48,214 nucleotides of DNA, from the NCBI GenBank assembly GCA_017601345.1, contig JAFNIT010000008.1:1-48214 (forward strand), written 5' to 3'. A program made the translations under genes and the position numbers. Below, piece by piece: positions 1 to 7,839 of this stretch. This stretch comes from Candidatus Brockarchaeota archaeon (GTDB taxonomy: Archaea; Thermoproteota; EX4484-205; JAAOZP01). Under the pieces are notes generated by a model, which worked only from the letters and a program-made list of their open reading frames with translations, searched no databases and was not told the DNA's origin. Numbering within the stretch: the stretch's first letter is position 1; every line of letters begins with the position of its first letter.

Positions 1-30
1 TGAAATTTAGAATTGCTGTTTTCATATAAT

Positions 31-114
31 GCGGGGGGTGGGATTTGAACCCACGAACCCCTACGGGACGAGGTCCTAAGCCTCGCGCGATTGGCCAGGC
101 TACGCGACCCCCGC
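31..114 (-). tRNA. tRNA-Leu (anticodon TAG)
   Basis: Reads on the minus strand as a complete class II tRNA: acceptor GCGGGGG pairs with CCCCCGC, the anticodon stem CGAGG/CCTCG holds loop CTTAGGA (anticodon TAG), a 14-base variable arm follows, and the T arm is GTGGG-TTCAAAT-CCCAC. No intron, unlike the other tRNA genes here. An AT-rich stretch at about 140-156 is in the right place for its promoter. The discriminator and CCA are not clearly encoded. Confidence 0.95.
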
Positions 115-174
115 TTCAGACGATATCTTCTGTGTCACCGAATATAAGTATTTTTCACGTCACGGTGCTCGGGA

Positions 175-186
175 AGAAATTTATCT
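175..186 (+). promoter_or_regulatory. TATA box of mtnA
   Basis: The run GAAATTTATC lies about 27-35 bases before the ATG at 215, which predicts a start site within a few bases of the start codon, i.e. a leaderless or very short-leader transcript. No Shine-Dalgarno sequence precedes the ATG, in agreement. Confidence 0.5.
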
Positions 187-214
187 TTCCCAAAATACTG
201 GTTCTAAAATTACA

Positions 215-1246
215 ATGAGAAGTATATTCTTCAAGGAAGGGGTGCTTTTCGCGCTTGATTCCTCCAGACTCCCACATAAAGAAGTCTGGCTTAGGCTCCG
301 GAGTGCGCGTCAGGTAGCTTCAGCGATCAGGGAAATGAGAATTAGGGGCGCTCCTTTAATAGGAGTCGCAGCAGCGTACGGGCTTGCTTTAGACGCTTTA
401 AAATACAGGGGAAATGATGCTAATAGGCTTAGGGATAGAGTTTTGAAAACATCTGAATACCTGAGGAGTGTTAGGCCAACTGGAAGAAATCTCAGCTGGG
501 CAATAGACAGGTGTTTAAAGGCCATCGAAAAGGAAGATACCGTTAATGGAGTTAAGAAACGGTTGTTAGAGGAGGCGGAGAAAATAGCCGATGAGGACGT
601 TGAGACAAACCTGAAGATTGCTAACAACGGGCTAGAGATAATAATGGACGGTGATAGGATTCTAACGCATTGTAACACTGGAGGATTAGGCACCGTCGAA
701 TATGGTACAGCACTCGGCATAATCAGAGTAGCATGGGAGAAAGGGAGGAAGATATTCGTAATAGCCACTGAAACAAGACCATTGCTTCAGGGAGCTAGGC
801 TCACCGCCTGGGAGCTTAAGAAATACGGTATTCCGTTCAAGCTGATATGCGATTCTATGGCTGGCTACGTGATGTCTAAGGGAATGATCGATAAAGTACT
901 AGTAGGTGCCGATAGGATTCTTGCAACAGGGCACGTTGCCAACAAGATTGGGACACTGACACTCTCTATTCTAGCTAAACATTACGGCATACCGTTTTAC
1001 GTTGCAGCACCACTTTCCACTTTTGACCTTACAACCAAGCCTGAAGAAATACCGATTGAAGAAAGAAGCCAAAAAGAGGTTACCCACTTCCTAGGCAAAC
1101 TAATAACGGTTAAGGACGTTGAGGCCATGAACCCTGCTTTCGACATCACGCCTCCCGAACTGGTCTCAGGAATAATAACTGAGAAAGGAATAATCCGACG
1201 ACCTTATAGTGAGAACATACCTAAGTTCTACCAGCAGCAATTCTAA
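215..1246 (+). CDS. mtnA: methylthioribose-1-phosphate isomerase (MtnA family)
   Basis: 343 residues, the usual length for the MtnA/eIF2B-alpha-like isomerases. The MtnA signatures are visible: IRGAPLIG near residue 44, RPTGRNL near 87, the catalytic cysteine in THCNTGGL (Cys153) and the catalytic aspartate in VGADRI (Asp233), followed by ANKIGT. The enzyme isomerises 5-methylthioribose-1-phosphate to methylthioribulose-1-phosphate. The partner enzyme MTA phosphorylase, which makes its substrate, is encoded at 15881-16729. The related ribose-1,5-bisphosphate isomerases are the main alternative, but the motif set favours MtnA. The loop normally reading ANGDTANK is here ATGHVANK. Confidence 0.88.
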   Translation: MRSIFFKEGVLFALDSSRLPHKEVWLRLRSARQVASAIREMRIRGAPLIGVAAAYGLALDALKYRGNDANRLRDRVLKTSEYLRSVRPTGRNLSWAIDRCLKAIEKEDTVNGVKKRLLEEAEKIADEDVETNLKIANNGLEIIMDGDRILTHCNTGGLGTVEYGTALGIIRVAWEKGRKIFVIATETRPLLQGARLTAWELKKYGIPFKLICDSMAGYVMSKGMIDKVLVGADRILATGHVANKIGTLTLSILAKHYGIPFYVAAPLSTFDLTTKPEEIPIEERSQKEVTHFLGKLITVKDVEAMNPAFDITPPELVSGIITEKGIIRRPYSENIPKFYQQQF

Positions 1247-1545
1247 TCCTAAGATATTGTAAAAAGTAGGCTGGACAGAAAATACTTAAAGCATTGGTTC
1301 AAGTTTAGGATAGTCATATTTGCTGTATGACTTTCCACACTTCAAGGAGCCATGCACAGTACGCATTCTCAGTAAATTCGCCATTCTCTCTTTAAAAGTT
1401 TTTAAAATAATATGATAGATAATATTACGATTAAAACGTATGTATTGAAACTTAGGAAGATGGTTGGATGAAAGCGATTGAAGAGCTTATCGCGTGCTAT
1501 CCATTCTCAATATTTAAAGCGTGTAATGAGGAAAATGAGGATAAG
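1247..1545. other. intergenic, no gene recognised
   Basis: About 300 bases between mtnA and tRNA-Val. AT-rich with short TATA-like stretches (for example near 1400 and 1510), but no open frame with a recognisable family and no clear RNA fold. The 1510-1520 AT-rich segment lies downstream of the tRNA, not upstream, so it is not its promoter. Confidence 0.4.
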
Positions 1546-1546
1546 T

Positions 1547-1640
1547 GGGCCGAGCCAGACTCGAACTGGCAGCCTCCTGCGCCTCCTATGCGTTTTTCCG
1601 CATGTCAGGCAGGCGTCCTAACCACTTAGACGATCGGCCC
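1547..1640 (-). tRNA. tRNA-Val (anticodon GAC) with a 21-base intron
   Basis: Acceptor GGGCCGA/TCGGCCC, anticodon stem CCTGC/GCAGG, T arm TTCGAGT. The stem encloses 28 bases; removing 1582-1602 leaves the standard loop CTGACAC, anticodon GAC, and a 73-base mature tRNA with A as discriminator. The insertion point is the canonical 37/38 site. The intron contains a small hairpin (TGCG-GAAAAA-CGCA). Confidence 0.9.
1582..1602 (-). other. tRNA-Val intron
   Basis: 21 bases at the canonical position 3' of residue 37. The ends are inferred from restoring a seven-base anticodon loop; a shift by one base is possible. Confidence 0.75.
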
Positions 1641-1732
1641 TGTTGTCCAGTAGTTATTCTAGCAAGGGGAATTTTAACTTTTCTCCTCATAAATGGCAGC
1701 AAAAATGCCTTTATAATCTGCTTTCCCGTTTC

Positions 1733-2032
1733 CTACTCGAATAGTGCTCCTAGGCCAGCCATTTCCTCAGCGGGCTTTTCTTCCTTCTTCTCTTCTTTCT
1801 TCTCAGCCGCTACCTGCTGTGCTGGGACTGCAGCAGGTGCCACAGGGCCTATTGCTAGGGGCGAAGAGAGGACCTCGTCTATATTGATCTTGGAAAGCGA
1901 TGATACGAGTACTTTTATCCTAGCCTCGTCCGGCTCTATGCCTGCTGCTTTTATTACTGCCTTAACCTTCTCTTCAGTTATCTGCTGCTTCGCGGAGTGT
2001 AACAGCAGGGCTGCGTGTATATACTCGGACAT
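1733..2032 (-). CDS. rpl12: large ribosomal subunit stalk protein L12 (P1)
   Basis: 99 residues with the typical archaeal P1 plan: helical N-terminal dimerisation domain ([15 protein letters not shown]), an Ala/Pro-rich hinge, a charged KKEEKKEEK stretch, and the acidic tail ending GLGALFE that contacts translation GTPases. Last gene of the 14-gene minus-strand operon, 46 bases after the P0 stop, with GAGGTGAA just before the ATG as ribosome binding site. Confidence 0.95.
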   Translation of the reverse strand: MSEYIHAALLLHSAKQQITEEKVKAVIKAAGIEPDEARIKVLVSSLSKINIDEVLSSPLAIGPVAPAAVPAQQVAAEKKEEKKEEKPAEEMAGLGALFE

Positions 2033-2078
2033 CAGTATTCACCTCAGGACTTCTGAGGCTTTCCTTAACTTGGTGTTT

Positions 2079-2930
2079 TTAAGCTTTTTCAAGGCTCTTC
2101 TCCAACTGCTCTGCTAGTGCTCTGGCTGTTTGTAGCATTATTTTAACCGTGTTTTCATCGTAATATTCTGATCTAATACCCAGGCTAATAGCTTTGGAGA
2201 AGGCTTCTCTAAGCATCATGCCGATACTTTCGGGCGTTGGGAAGAGTATTGTTAAGGCTATTTTCAAAGCGTTTTCGAGGCTCTTGGCTGCGCTGTTCTT
2301 GATGTCTTCTACTGTTATTGACAATGATTCCTCGGTGTAAACAATTCCATCGCATAATGCAGCATATGTCTTCACATAGGCCTCCACAGGCCTTATGTTT
2401 AGCTTCGAAAGCACTGCTGCAAGCTGTGGTGTGATAACATCGCCAGGTTTCGCTACAACAGTATCCCTCGTTATCCATATGCTTCCGGTTTCAATCCTAG
2501 TGGGGAGGCCCACTTCGTTCAGAGAAGATATGACTGGACCGGCCGGTAGGCCCGTGTTCCCAGCAGGGACGACGATCTCTCTGTCGACGATGTCTCCAGC
2601 GCTCAACGGCAACTTTATGGAGTATTTTCTCAATTCCTGTTGCAGCTCATAGGGCTCTTCGTTTGAAAGTATCAGCATGATTGAGCCGCTGGAACCGTAT
2701 TTTTTCAAGAATCCCATCATCTTTTGAGAGCCTGTTTTCTCTGCAGCTTTTTGCAATAAGGTTGTTTTAACGTGTTTGAAGACAGCTCTACCCCTTAATC
2801 TTTTTCTGGCTTCGTTTATTGTAGAAGCCTTAACTTTGTAGGTGTTTACGAGCATTACCGTCCTATAGGACTCCAGTAAGTTAAGAATCTCGTCGACAAT
2901 CCTCTTTTTTAAAAGGAGTTGCTTACTCAA
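2079..2930 (-). CDS. rplP0: large ribosomal subunit protein P0 (L10), without the stalk tail
   Basis: 283 residues. The rRNA-binding N-terminal domain and the archaeal insertion domain are clear (VMLVNTYKVKASTINEARKRLR, PAGPVISSLNEVGLPTRIETG), followed by the spine helices that bind P1 dimers. Archaeal P0 proteins usually run past 310 residues and end in an acidic P1-like tail; here the protein stops at EQLEKSLEKA, so that tail is absent, while L12 directly downstream keeps it. The start overlaps the end of the L1 gene by four bases, suggesting translational coupling. Confidence 0.95.
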   Translation of the reverse strand: MSKQLLLKKRIVDEILNLLESYRTVMLVNTYKVKASTINEARKRLRGRAVFKHVKTTLLQKAAEKTGSQKMMGFLKKYGSSGSIMLILSNEEPYELQQELRKYSIKLPLSAGDIVDREIVVPAGNTGLPAGPVISSLNEVGLPTRIETGSIWITRDTVVAKPGDVITPQLAAVLSKLNIRPVEAYVKTYAALCDGIVYTEESLSITVEDIKNSAAKSLENALKIALTILFPTPESIGMMLREAFSKAISLGIRSEYYDENTVKIMLQTARALAEQLEKSLEKA

Positions 2931-3607
2931 GATTTTCTGCCCCCGTAGAATACTTTAACTATTTTGCCCATCGTTGTTTTAAACCCTACGAACCTTATCG
3001 TTGCCGAGTGCGGAATCCTTCTCTGCACGGCAGAGATTACTGTCTCCGCATTCTCTAAGAGTTGTTGAATAGGCATTTCCTCATGTCCTATCTTACATGA
3101 TGCTGATAAGCTTGATTTTACCGTTATTCTGACACTCTTCCTAAGCCTATCAACTATTGGAGATATGGATGAAGCAGGAGGCACGGGAATAGGCATTTTG
3201 TTCTTCGGCCCTAGGAATTGCCCCAGCACCTTGCCGACTATCGGCATGAGAGGTGCCTCTGCTATGAAGAAATCGTAGGATTGAGCGGTCTTCCTACAGA
3301 CCTTCTTCTTCCCAGCCATCGAGTTCAGAGAATCTCTTGTTATATACTCTAGTCCAAGGTTTCTCGCTTCAGGCATTAACGATCCTTCGGTGAAAACGCA
3401 TATTTTAGGAGTATTCTTATAGGGGCTGTGTGGAAGCTCCACTAGTTCTGTGAACCTTTGGTCGGGCTTTGAAAGGTCTATGCCGCTTAAGGAAAGGATT
3501 ATTTCAACGCTCTGCTTAAACTTCCTAGCCTTGTTATACTCTTTGGATAATGCTTTTCTCAAAGCCTCTTCTATCGAATTCCTAGCTATGGATGTTGCCA
3601 CCGACAT
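2927..3607 (-). CDS. rpl1: large ribosomal subunit protein L1
   Basis: 226 residues, normal length for archaeal L1. Conserved segments include FFIAEAPLMPIVGKVLGQ and LGPKNKMPIPV in the middle and GFKTTMGKIVKVFYGG at the C terminus. L1 binds the 23S rRNA L1 stalk and in many archaea represses its own operon; no regulatory site could be confirmed here. Overlaps P0 by four bases (ATGA-type junction) and starts two bases after the L11 stop. Confidence 0.96.
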   Translation of the reverse strand: MSVATSIARNSIEEALRKALSKEYNKARKFKQSVEIILSLSGIDLSKPDQRFTELVELPHSPYKNTPKICVFTEGSLMPEARNLGLEYITRDSLNSMAGKKKVCRKTAQSYDFFIAEAPLMPIVGKVLGQFLGPKNKMPIPVPPASSISPIVDRLRKSVRITVKSSLSASCKIGHEEMPIQQLLENAETVISAVQRRIPHSATIRFVGFKTTMGKIVKVFYGGRKS

Positions 3608-3609
3608 CC

Positions 3610-4101
3610 TTACGCAGCCTCCTTGCTTAAGATACTGTCATACAAGCCTTTTTCAACCTCCTTAATAACTTCTTTAGGAGACTTAGAATCCACTGTAACC
3701 CCCATGCTCTGGCATGTTCCAAGAACCTCCTTAACAACACCCTTGAGGGATTTAGCGTATGTGTCGTTAATCTTCATCTTAGCTATTTTGACAACGGTCT
3801 GGAAGGATATGTTGCCCTTAGCCTCCCTACCCGGTGCTCCTGAGCCCTTGTCTACGCCGGCCTCCTTAGCTATTAGTGCAGAGGTCGTTGGAGTCTTGAG
3901 GATGACTGTAAACTGTTTCGTTTCAGTGTCTACTTCAACGTCAACAGGAACCTTCATTCCCTTAAAGTCCTTCGTAGCCTCGTTTATCTTGGCCACGACA
4001 GCACCCACATTAACGCCTAGGGGGCCCAATGCTGGGCCCAGCGGCGGACCGGGTGACGCGTTTCCACCCTCCACTATAAGGCTAATAGTCTTTTTAGCCA
4101 G
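3610..4101 (-). CDS. rpl11: large ribosomal subunit protein L11, probable CTG start
   Basis: The core VEGGNASPGPPLGPALGPLG is the L11 signature. Starting at the GTG at 4074 would cut off the conserved N-terminal strand. In frame upstream, a CTG codon at 4101-4099 gives (M)AKKTISLIVEGG, which matches how archaeal L11 proteins begin, and AGAGGTG lies eight bases before it (4110-4116); the next upstream in-frame codon but one is a stop. This gives 163 residues, a usual length. L11 forms the GTPase-associated centre with P0/L12. Confidence 0.9.
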   Translation of the reverse strand: MAKKTISLIVEGGNASPGPPLGPALGPLGVNVGAVVAKINEATKDFKGMKVPVDVEVDTETKQFTVILKTPTTSALIAKEAGVDKGSGAPGREAKGNISFQTVVKIAKMKINDTYAKSLKGVVKEVLGTCQSMGVTVDSKSPKEVIKEVEKGLYDSILSKEAA

Positions 4102-4138
4102 TTTTCAGACACCTCTTTCAGCGTCAGAGTTTTGCAAA

Positions 4139-4153
4139 GCCTTAAAAATATTT
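4139..4153 (-). promoter_or_regulatory. possible internal promoter before L11
   Basis: On the minus strand GAAATATTTTTAAGG lies about 45 bases before the L11 start and after the Spt5 stop. It fits a TATA box with a short leader containing the L11 ribosome binding site. Confidence 0.35.
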
Positions 4154-4162
4154 CTTGTCTGC

Positions 4163-4639
4163 CTAAAGCTTCCCCGAGGATTTTTCCACTACTCTCACAC
4201 TATCCATTTTAAGGGTTATTGGGAATGGTGCTATGGCTCCGTCAAGCTCTACAGTAACCTCGTTTCTCTCCGGGTTTATTTCTATTACTTTAGCACGGTT
4301 CTTCTTGAGAAGACCACTAACTATCTCGACAGTGTCCCCGACCCTGATCTCCGCGCTGACAGGTTTCTCCTCGAAATACTTTTTAAACTCGTTTACGCTT
4401 AAGCTACCCTGCACTCTTCTCTTAACATACTTTATGTCTCTTATAGCCTCCTCCACAGGGAATGGGGAGTCGGCCTCTATGTAGATATAGCCTCTTAAAT
4501 CGGGTAGGACAATTACAGAGTGCACGGGAAGCCTCTCTGTTTCACACCTGTTCTTTATCAAGAGCGCTGAAGTCATCTCCTGGCCTACTGAGGTTCTTAC
4601 AAGGAAGAACTTCGGCTCGATTTTTCTACTCTCTTCCAT
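4163..4639 (-). CDS. spt5: transcription elongation factor Spt5 (NusG family)
   Basis: 158 residues: an N-terminal NGN domain (FFLVRTSVGQEMTSALLI, then LRGYIYIEADS near residue 50) and a C-terminal KOW domain (VGDTVEIVSGLLKKNRAKVIEI near 101). Archaeal Spt5 binds RNA polymerase with Spt4 and couples it to ribosomes. Its place between secE and rpl11 is the classic order shared by archaea and bacteria. Confidence 0.95.
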   Translation of the reverse strand: MEESRKIEPKFFLVRTSVGQEMTSALLIKNRCETERLPVHSVIVLPDLRGYIYIEADSPFPVEEAIRDIKYVKRRVQGSLSVNEFKKYFEEKPVSAEIRVGDTVEIVSGLLKKNRAKVIEINPERNEVTVELDGAIAPFPITLKMDSVRVVEKSSGKL

Positions 4640-4650
4640 GATGACTCACC

Positions 4651-4833
4651 TTAGGAAGGGAGGCGTACTCCTCCGAGCAGTGAGGCGATCAAATGTATTA
4701 CGAAGGCAAGGCCCCCGATTACTAAGAGGCCTATGAGGAACACTTTTAGAGACAGCATGAAACTCTCTCTATCCGGCTTCTCACTAACCTTTAGAACGCG
4801 AATCATTGTCCTTACTTTCTCTCTTATGTTCAT
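4651..4833 (-). CDS. secE: preprotein translocase subunit SecE (Sec61 gamma)
   Basis: 60 residues with one C-terminal membrane helix (FLIGLLVIGGLAFVIHLIAS, about residues 32-51) after an amphipathic helix rich in Lys/Arg, as expected for the single-span archaeal SecE. Acts in the SecYEG channel. Lies just before spt5. Confidence 0.93.
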   Translation of the reverse strand: MNIREKVRTMIRVLKVSEKPDRESFMLSLKVFLIGLLVIGGLAFVIHLIASLLGGVRLPS

Positions 4834-4852
4834 CCGAATTCTCTCAAAACCG

Positions 4853-4889
4853 TGGAGATATATCCTTTTCCCTTCGGCGGTTTAAATAG
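4853..4889 (-). promoter_or_regulatory. internal promoter region before secE
   Basis: Two TATA-like runs occur on the minus strand between ftsY and secE: CTATTTAAAC at 4880-4889 and the palindrome GGATATATCC at 4855-4864. The second is about 26 bases before the secE ATG and would make secE leaderless. Either would uncouple secE-spt5-L11-L1-P0-L12 from the upstream genes. Confidence 0.45.
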
Positions 4890-5781
4890 TGGAGAGAAGT
4901 TTTTTAACATAATTCTCCGGGTTGAACTTCTCTAGATCAGAATATTTCTGTCCAGTTCCAACGTAAATCACTGGTTTTTTCGAAACATAGGACACTGAGA
5001 GCGCTGCACCACCCTTATCATCCGCGTCGAACTTTGCCAGTATGATTGCGTCATAACCCACTTTACTCTGGAAGTCCAAGGCCTGGTTCCAAGCATCGTT
5101 ACCGGTTAAAGCGTCTATAACCAGTATGGTGTAAGATGGCTCGACGATCCTCTTTATTTTCCTCAGCTCATCCATCAGGTTGATGTCAGTATGCATTCTC
5201 CCAGCAGTGTCTATTAAAACCGCTTCAAAACCTCTGCTCGAAGCATACGCTACTGCTTCAAAACCTACGCTAGCAGGATCTGACCCATATTCTTTCGAAA
5301 TTACTGGGAGGTCAAGCGACTTCGCATGCTGGCTCAACTGCTCCACAGCCCCAGCCCTGAAAGTATCGCTGCAAGCAAGTAAAACGCTTAAACCAGCTTT
5401 CTTAAGCAGATACGCGACTTTAGCTATCGTCGTCGTCTTACCTACGCCATTCACCCCTATGAACAATATTTTGAAAGGCTTCTCAGACTTCTTCGCCTCC
5501 TCAACTATGTCGAACCTGTTTTTCCCTAAGGCTTCCAATAGAAATTTCTCCAGCTCCTTCTCAACAATCCTCTTAACGGCATTCCTGTCAAAAATAGGTG
5601 TTCTCTGGCCCTCCAATGCTTCTGCAATCTTGTTTTTCAACTCGTCTACTAGCGGTAGGGCTACGTCGCATGAAGCAAGCTTTAAGCCATACTCGTCCAG
5701 AATCTTCTCCAGCTCCCTTCTGTTTAACGGTCTTGTCGAAATAGTTTCAACAAGAGACTTGAATAATTCGCCTACTTTCAT
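4882..5781 (-). CDS. ftsY: signal recognition particle receptor FtsY
   Basis: 299 residues: short N domain followed by the SRP-family G domain. Visible motifs are G1 IGVNGVGKTTT (near residue 109), DTFRAGAVEQL (near 141), G3 DTAGR (near 191) and the closing AKFDADDKGGAAL. GTPase that docks ribosome-SRP complexes at the membrane. It lacks the long acidic A domain, as is common in archaea. Lies between pfdA and secE in the operon. Confidence 0.96.
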   Translation of the reverse strand: MKVGELFKSLVETISTRPLNRRELEKILDEYGLKLASCDVALPLVDELKNKIAEALEGQRTPIFDRNAVKRIVEKELEKFLLEALGKNRFDIVEEAKKSEKPFKILFIGVNGVGKTTTIAKVAYLLKKAGLSVLLACSDTFRAGAVEQLSQHAKSLDLPVISKEYGSDPASVGFEAVAYASSRGFEAVLIDTAGRMHTDINLMDELRKIKRIVEPSYTILVIDALTGNDAWNQALDFQSKVGYDAIILAKFDADDKGGAALSVSYVSKKPVIYVGTGQKYSDLEKFNPENYVKKLLSTI

Positions 5782-5789
5782 GAGGAACC

Positions 5790-6206
5790 CTATTTCCTAA
5801 GCTTCTCGTAGAGAGCCTGAACCCTACCCCTGCTCTCCTCTATCTTAGCCTGCAGAGTGCTTATCTGCGATTCGATCGATCCCCTTGCGTTATTCAATTC
5901 GTTTATTCTCTTCTCCACGAGCTTAAGCGTCTCCTCAAGGCTTCTCTCAATCAATATCCCTGAGCCCGCGTTTACTAGAAACCTGTTAGTATCCTTGAGT
6001 AGGGCTTTGCCGTAGACCCCCCCACCTATGTCGATGAATAGCTCAACGCCCTCGCCAGCCTTAGAAATATCTTCTAGCGCGGATTTAGAAACCTGAAGGT
6101 CGTTTAAAGAGGCGAGTATTATCTGGTATCTTGACCTCAACTCATCCATAAGGCTCTCGAAAGACCTTAATTCTGTTATTGCCTTTCTAAGCTCCTCCTC
6201 GCTCAT
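5790..6206 (-). CDS. pfdA: prefoldin alpha subunit
   Basis: 138 residues of two long coiled-coil helices flanking a central hairpin region (VELFIDIGGGVYGKALLKD), the plan of archaeal prefoldin alpha. With prefoldin beta it forms a hexameric holdase for unfolded proteins. The ATG overlaps the stop of the LX gene by four bases; eight bases separate it from ftsY. Confidence 0.93.
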   Translation of the reverse strand: MSEEELRKAITELRSFESLMDELRSRYQIILASLNDLQVSKSALEDISKAGEGVELFIDIGGGVYGKALLKDTNRFLVNAGSGILIERSLEETLKLVEKRINELNNARGSIESQISTLQAKIEESRGRVQALYEKLRK

Positions 6207-6394
6207 TGGATTTCAGGCTTAACCTCCTTCACACTAAGTATTTTAATATTCTCCCTCTTAACCCTATGCTTGCTCCCTATGAGGGAATACGCTTTTTCCA
6301 GAGCAACCTTTTGCGATGATGCTTCCACCTCTATGGAGAAACTGGTTTTTCTCAAAGGCTTCTCGAACACCCCTGAAACCCTGAACACCGCCAT
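6203..6394 (-). CDS. rplX: ribosomal protein LX (L18Ae/L20e family)
   Basis: 63 residues; FRVSGVFEKPLRK at the N terminus and VKRENIKILSVKEV at the C terminus match the small archaeal LX protein, which is regularly found beside aIF6 and prefoldin alpha. The start is an ATG preceded by an AT-rich spacer; four-base overlap with pfdA. Confidence 0.9.
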   Translation of the reverse strand: MAVFRVSGVFEKPLRKTSFSIEVEASSQKVALEKAYSLIGSKHRVKRENIKILSVKEVKPEIQ

Positions 6395-6420
6395 GCAGCA
6401 TACTCTGGATAAACCCTTAT

Positions 6421-7098
6421 TTAAAAACTTCCGGCTGAAGAAACTGCTAGCGATATATCCATGAGTTCAGACCCTGTAGTGGATTCTCCGACCAATATAC
6501 CATAGGAGTTTGCAAGCATCCCCAGTCTTATTAGCGTTAAACCATCGTTGACCGTAATCGCATAAGTCTTTAGCTTCAACAAGTCTTCGATGAGCTTTTT
6601 CTCCTCCTCACTAAGGAGCTTCGATACAAAACATATTTTCCCACCGGTTACTGCAAGGGCGCCGACAGCCATGTAATTTGCGAGGGTGGAGAAACCGTAG
6701 TCAATGCTTAAGGAGTCAACTATTTTCTCAGCATCCCGCTTAGATACCCTCGGGGAGAACAACACGCCCTTATCGGATAGGAGCATCATATTTCCCCAGG
6801 CCTTGAGCTTGCTCTCCACGACCAGGACTTCCCTACTAAGTTTCTTCAGCTCGCTCAACTCCTCGTCATCTACAGTATCGGGAACGATTATGAAATTCGA
6901 ATTTGCCGAGATCATTGAGGACACGGCATGGACCCCGGCGATGTTTGTGACAGCTATGGAATCGACTTTTAACACTTTGATGATTTTTCTTAGGAACCCT
7001 TGGGGAGCATTCTTGTTAACAACCGCACTCTCCCCGAAAACTTTAGAATAGGCACCGATGAAGGGGGTTTTCCAAATGGATGCTTTAGCGATCTCCAT
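6421..7098 (-). CDS. eif6: translation initiation factor 6 (aIF6)
   Basis: 225 residues with the repeated pentein units of the eIF6 family (IGAYSKVFGESAVV, then VTNIAGVHAVSSMISANSN, GALAVTGGKICFVS and LANSYGILVGESTTGSE). aIF6 binds the 50S subunit and prevents premature joining with 30S. Sits between L31e and LX, a conserved archaeal arrangement. Confidence 0.95.
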   Translation of the reverse strand: MEIAKASIWKTPFIGAYSKVFGESAVVNKNAPQGFLRKIIKVLKVDSIAVTNIAGVHAVSSMISANSNFIIVPDTVDDEELSELKKLSREVLVVESKLKAWGNMMLLSDKGVLFSPRVSKRDAEKIVDSLSIDYGFSTLANYMAVGALAVTGGKICFVSKLLSEEEKKLIEDLLKLKTYAITVNDGLTLIRLGMLANSYGILVGESTTGSELMDISLAVSSAGSF

Positions 7099-7110
7099 GA
7101 CCTATCGCTT

Positions 7111-7362
7111 CTACGGAAGCCCCAGTACTACCTCATCTTCTTCTACAACAGCCTTAATCTTCAGACTTCCCTTTAGAACCCTGTTTAGATTAGAATGAAT
7201 GTAGCCGTTTAAGTCGTTACTTATAACCACCCTCTTACCCCTGAACATTTTAGATGCTTTCTCTCTTATTTTTCTGACAGCGACTTCACGCCTATCCGGA
7301 CTGGGAGCATTCTTAACCCTCGTCAGGTTTATGGAGACAAGAACCTCGTTGCTCCTACTCAT
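7111..7362 (-). CDS. rpl31e: large ribosomal subunit protein L31e
   Basis: 83 residues from the ATG at 7362. An in-frame GTG at 7371 would add three residues, but AGGTGG (7368-7373) is a good ribosome binding site for the ATG and would be consumed by the GTG. Family features: NLTRVKNAPSPDRREVAVRKIREKASKMF. The binding site overlaps the stop of L39e, so the two are probably coupled. Confidence 0.93.
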   Translation of the reverse strand: MSRSNEVLVSINLTRVKNAPSPDRREVAVRKIREKASKMFRGKRVVISNDLNGYIHSNLNRVLKGSLKIKAVVEEDEVVLGLP

Positions 7363-7371
7363 GTTAACCAC

Positions 7372-7527
7372 CTAAAGGCCTATTTTGCTCCTCCTCCAGT
7401 TCCTCCAACGGTGTGTGAACCTTACTTTCCCACGTGTTTTAGCTATTACCCATGTTGGAACAGAGTATGCTCTCTTCAACTCAGCCTGCAGACGAAGCTT
7501 CTTCCACAGTGGCTTGTTCCTAGCCAA
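7372..7527 (-). CDS. rpl39e: large ribosomal subunit protein L39e
   Basis: A 51-residue gene read directly from the minus strand: TTG start at 7527, stop TAG at 7372-7374. The product begins MARNKPLWKKLRLQAELKRA and ends RFTHRWRNWRRSKIGL, the unmistakable L39e pattern (basic, W-R-R near the end). L39e lines the peptide exit tunnel. TTG start with AAGG a few bases ahead. Lies between PDCD5-like protein and L31e. Confidence 0.95.
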   Translation of the reverse strand: MARNKPLWKKLRLQAELKRAYSVPTWVIAKTRGKVRFTHRWRNWRRSKIGL

Positions 7528-7533
7528 CCTTAT

Positions 7534-7833
7534 TCACCCCCGTACCTTCTTAGAAGATAAGTATATCCTCTCCAAGATCTCCTTTAGCTCAGCGTCTTCA
7601 ACAGGTATTTTAAGCTTGCCCTGCTGCGCCAGCACTATGAGATATTTCTCAACCTGATCCGCCAATTGAGGCTTGACTAGCCTAAGGTTGTTCAAACGGC
7701 TTCTCGCCTCGGGGGTGAAGACAATACGGCTCAGCGTCTTTACTACTCTCCTCTCTTCTTCTCTTCTTCTACTCTCCTCTAGCTCCCTACGTTTCTGCTC
7801 CAGAATCCTTGCAAGCTCCTCGTCCTCGCTCAT
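7534..7833 (-). CDS. PDCD5-like DNA-binding protein
   Basis: 99 residues. N-terminal charged helix (EELARILEQKRRELEESRRR) followed by the compact helical core (RIVFTPEARSRLNNLRLVKPQLADQVEKYLIVLAQQGKL), the organisation of the archaeal PDCD5/MTH1615 family. Regularly found with S19e, L39e and L31e. The exact cellular role is not established. Confidence 0.9.
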   Translation of the reverse strand: MSEDEELARILEQKRRELEESRRREEERRVVKTLSRIVFTPEARSRLNNLRLVKPQLADQVEKYLIVLAQQGKLKIPVEDAELKEILERIYLSSKKVRG

Positions 7834-7839
7834 GCTTCC

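Noticed and set aside
1545-2652. Plus-strand open frames opposite L12 and P0
   Set aside because: They mirror highly conserved ribosomal genes and one runs through tRNA-Val; no family similarity of their own.
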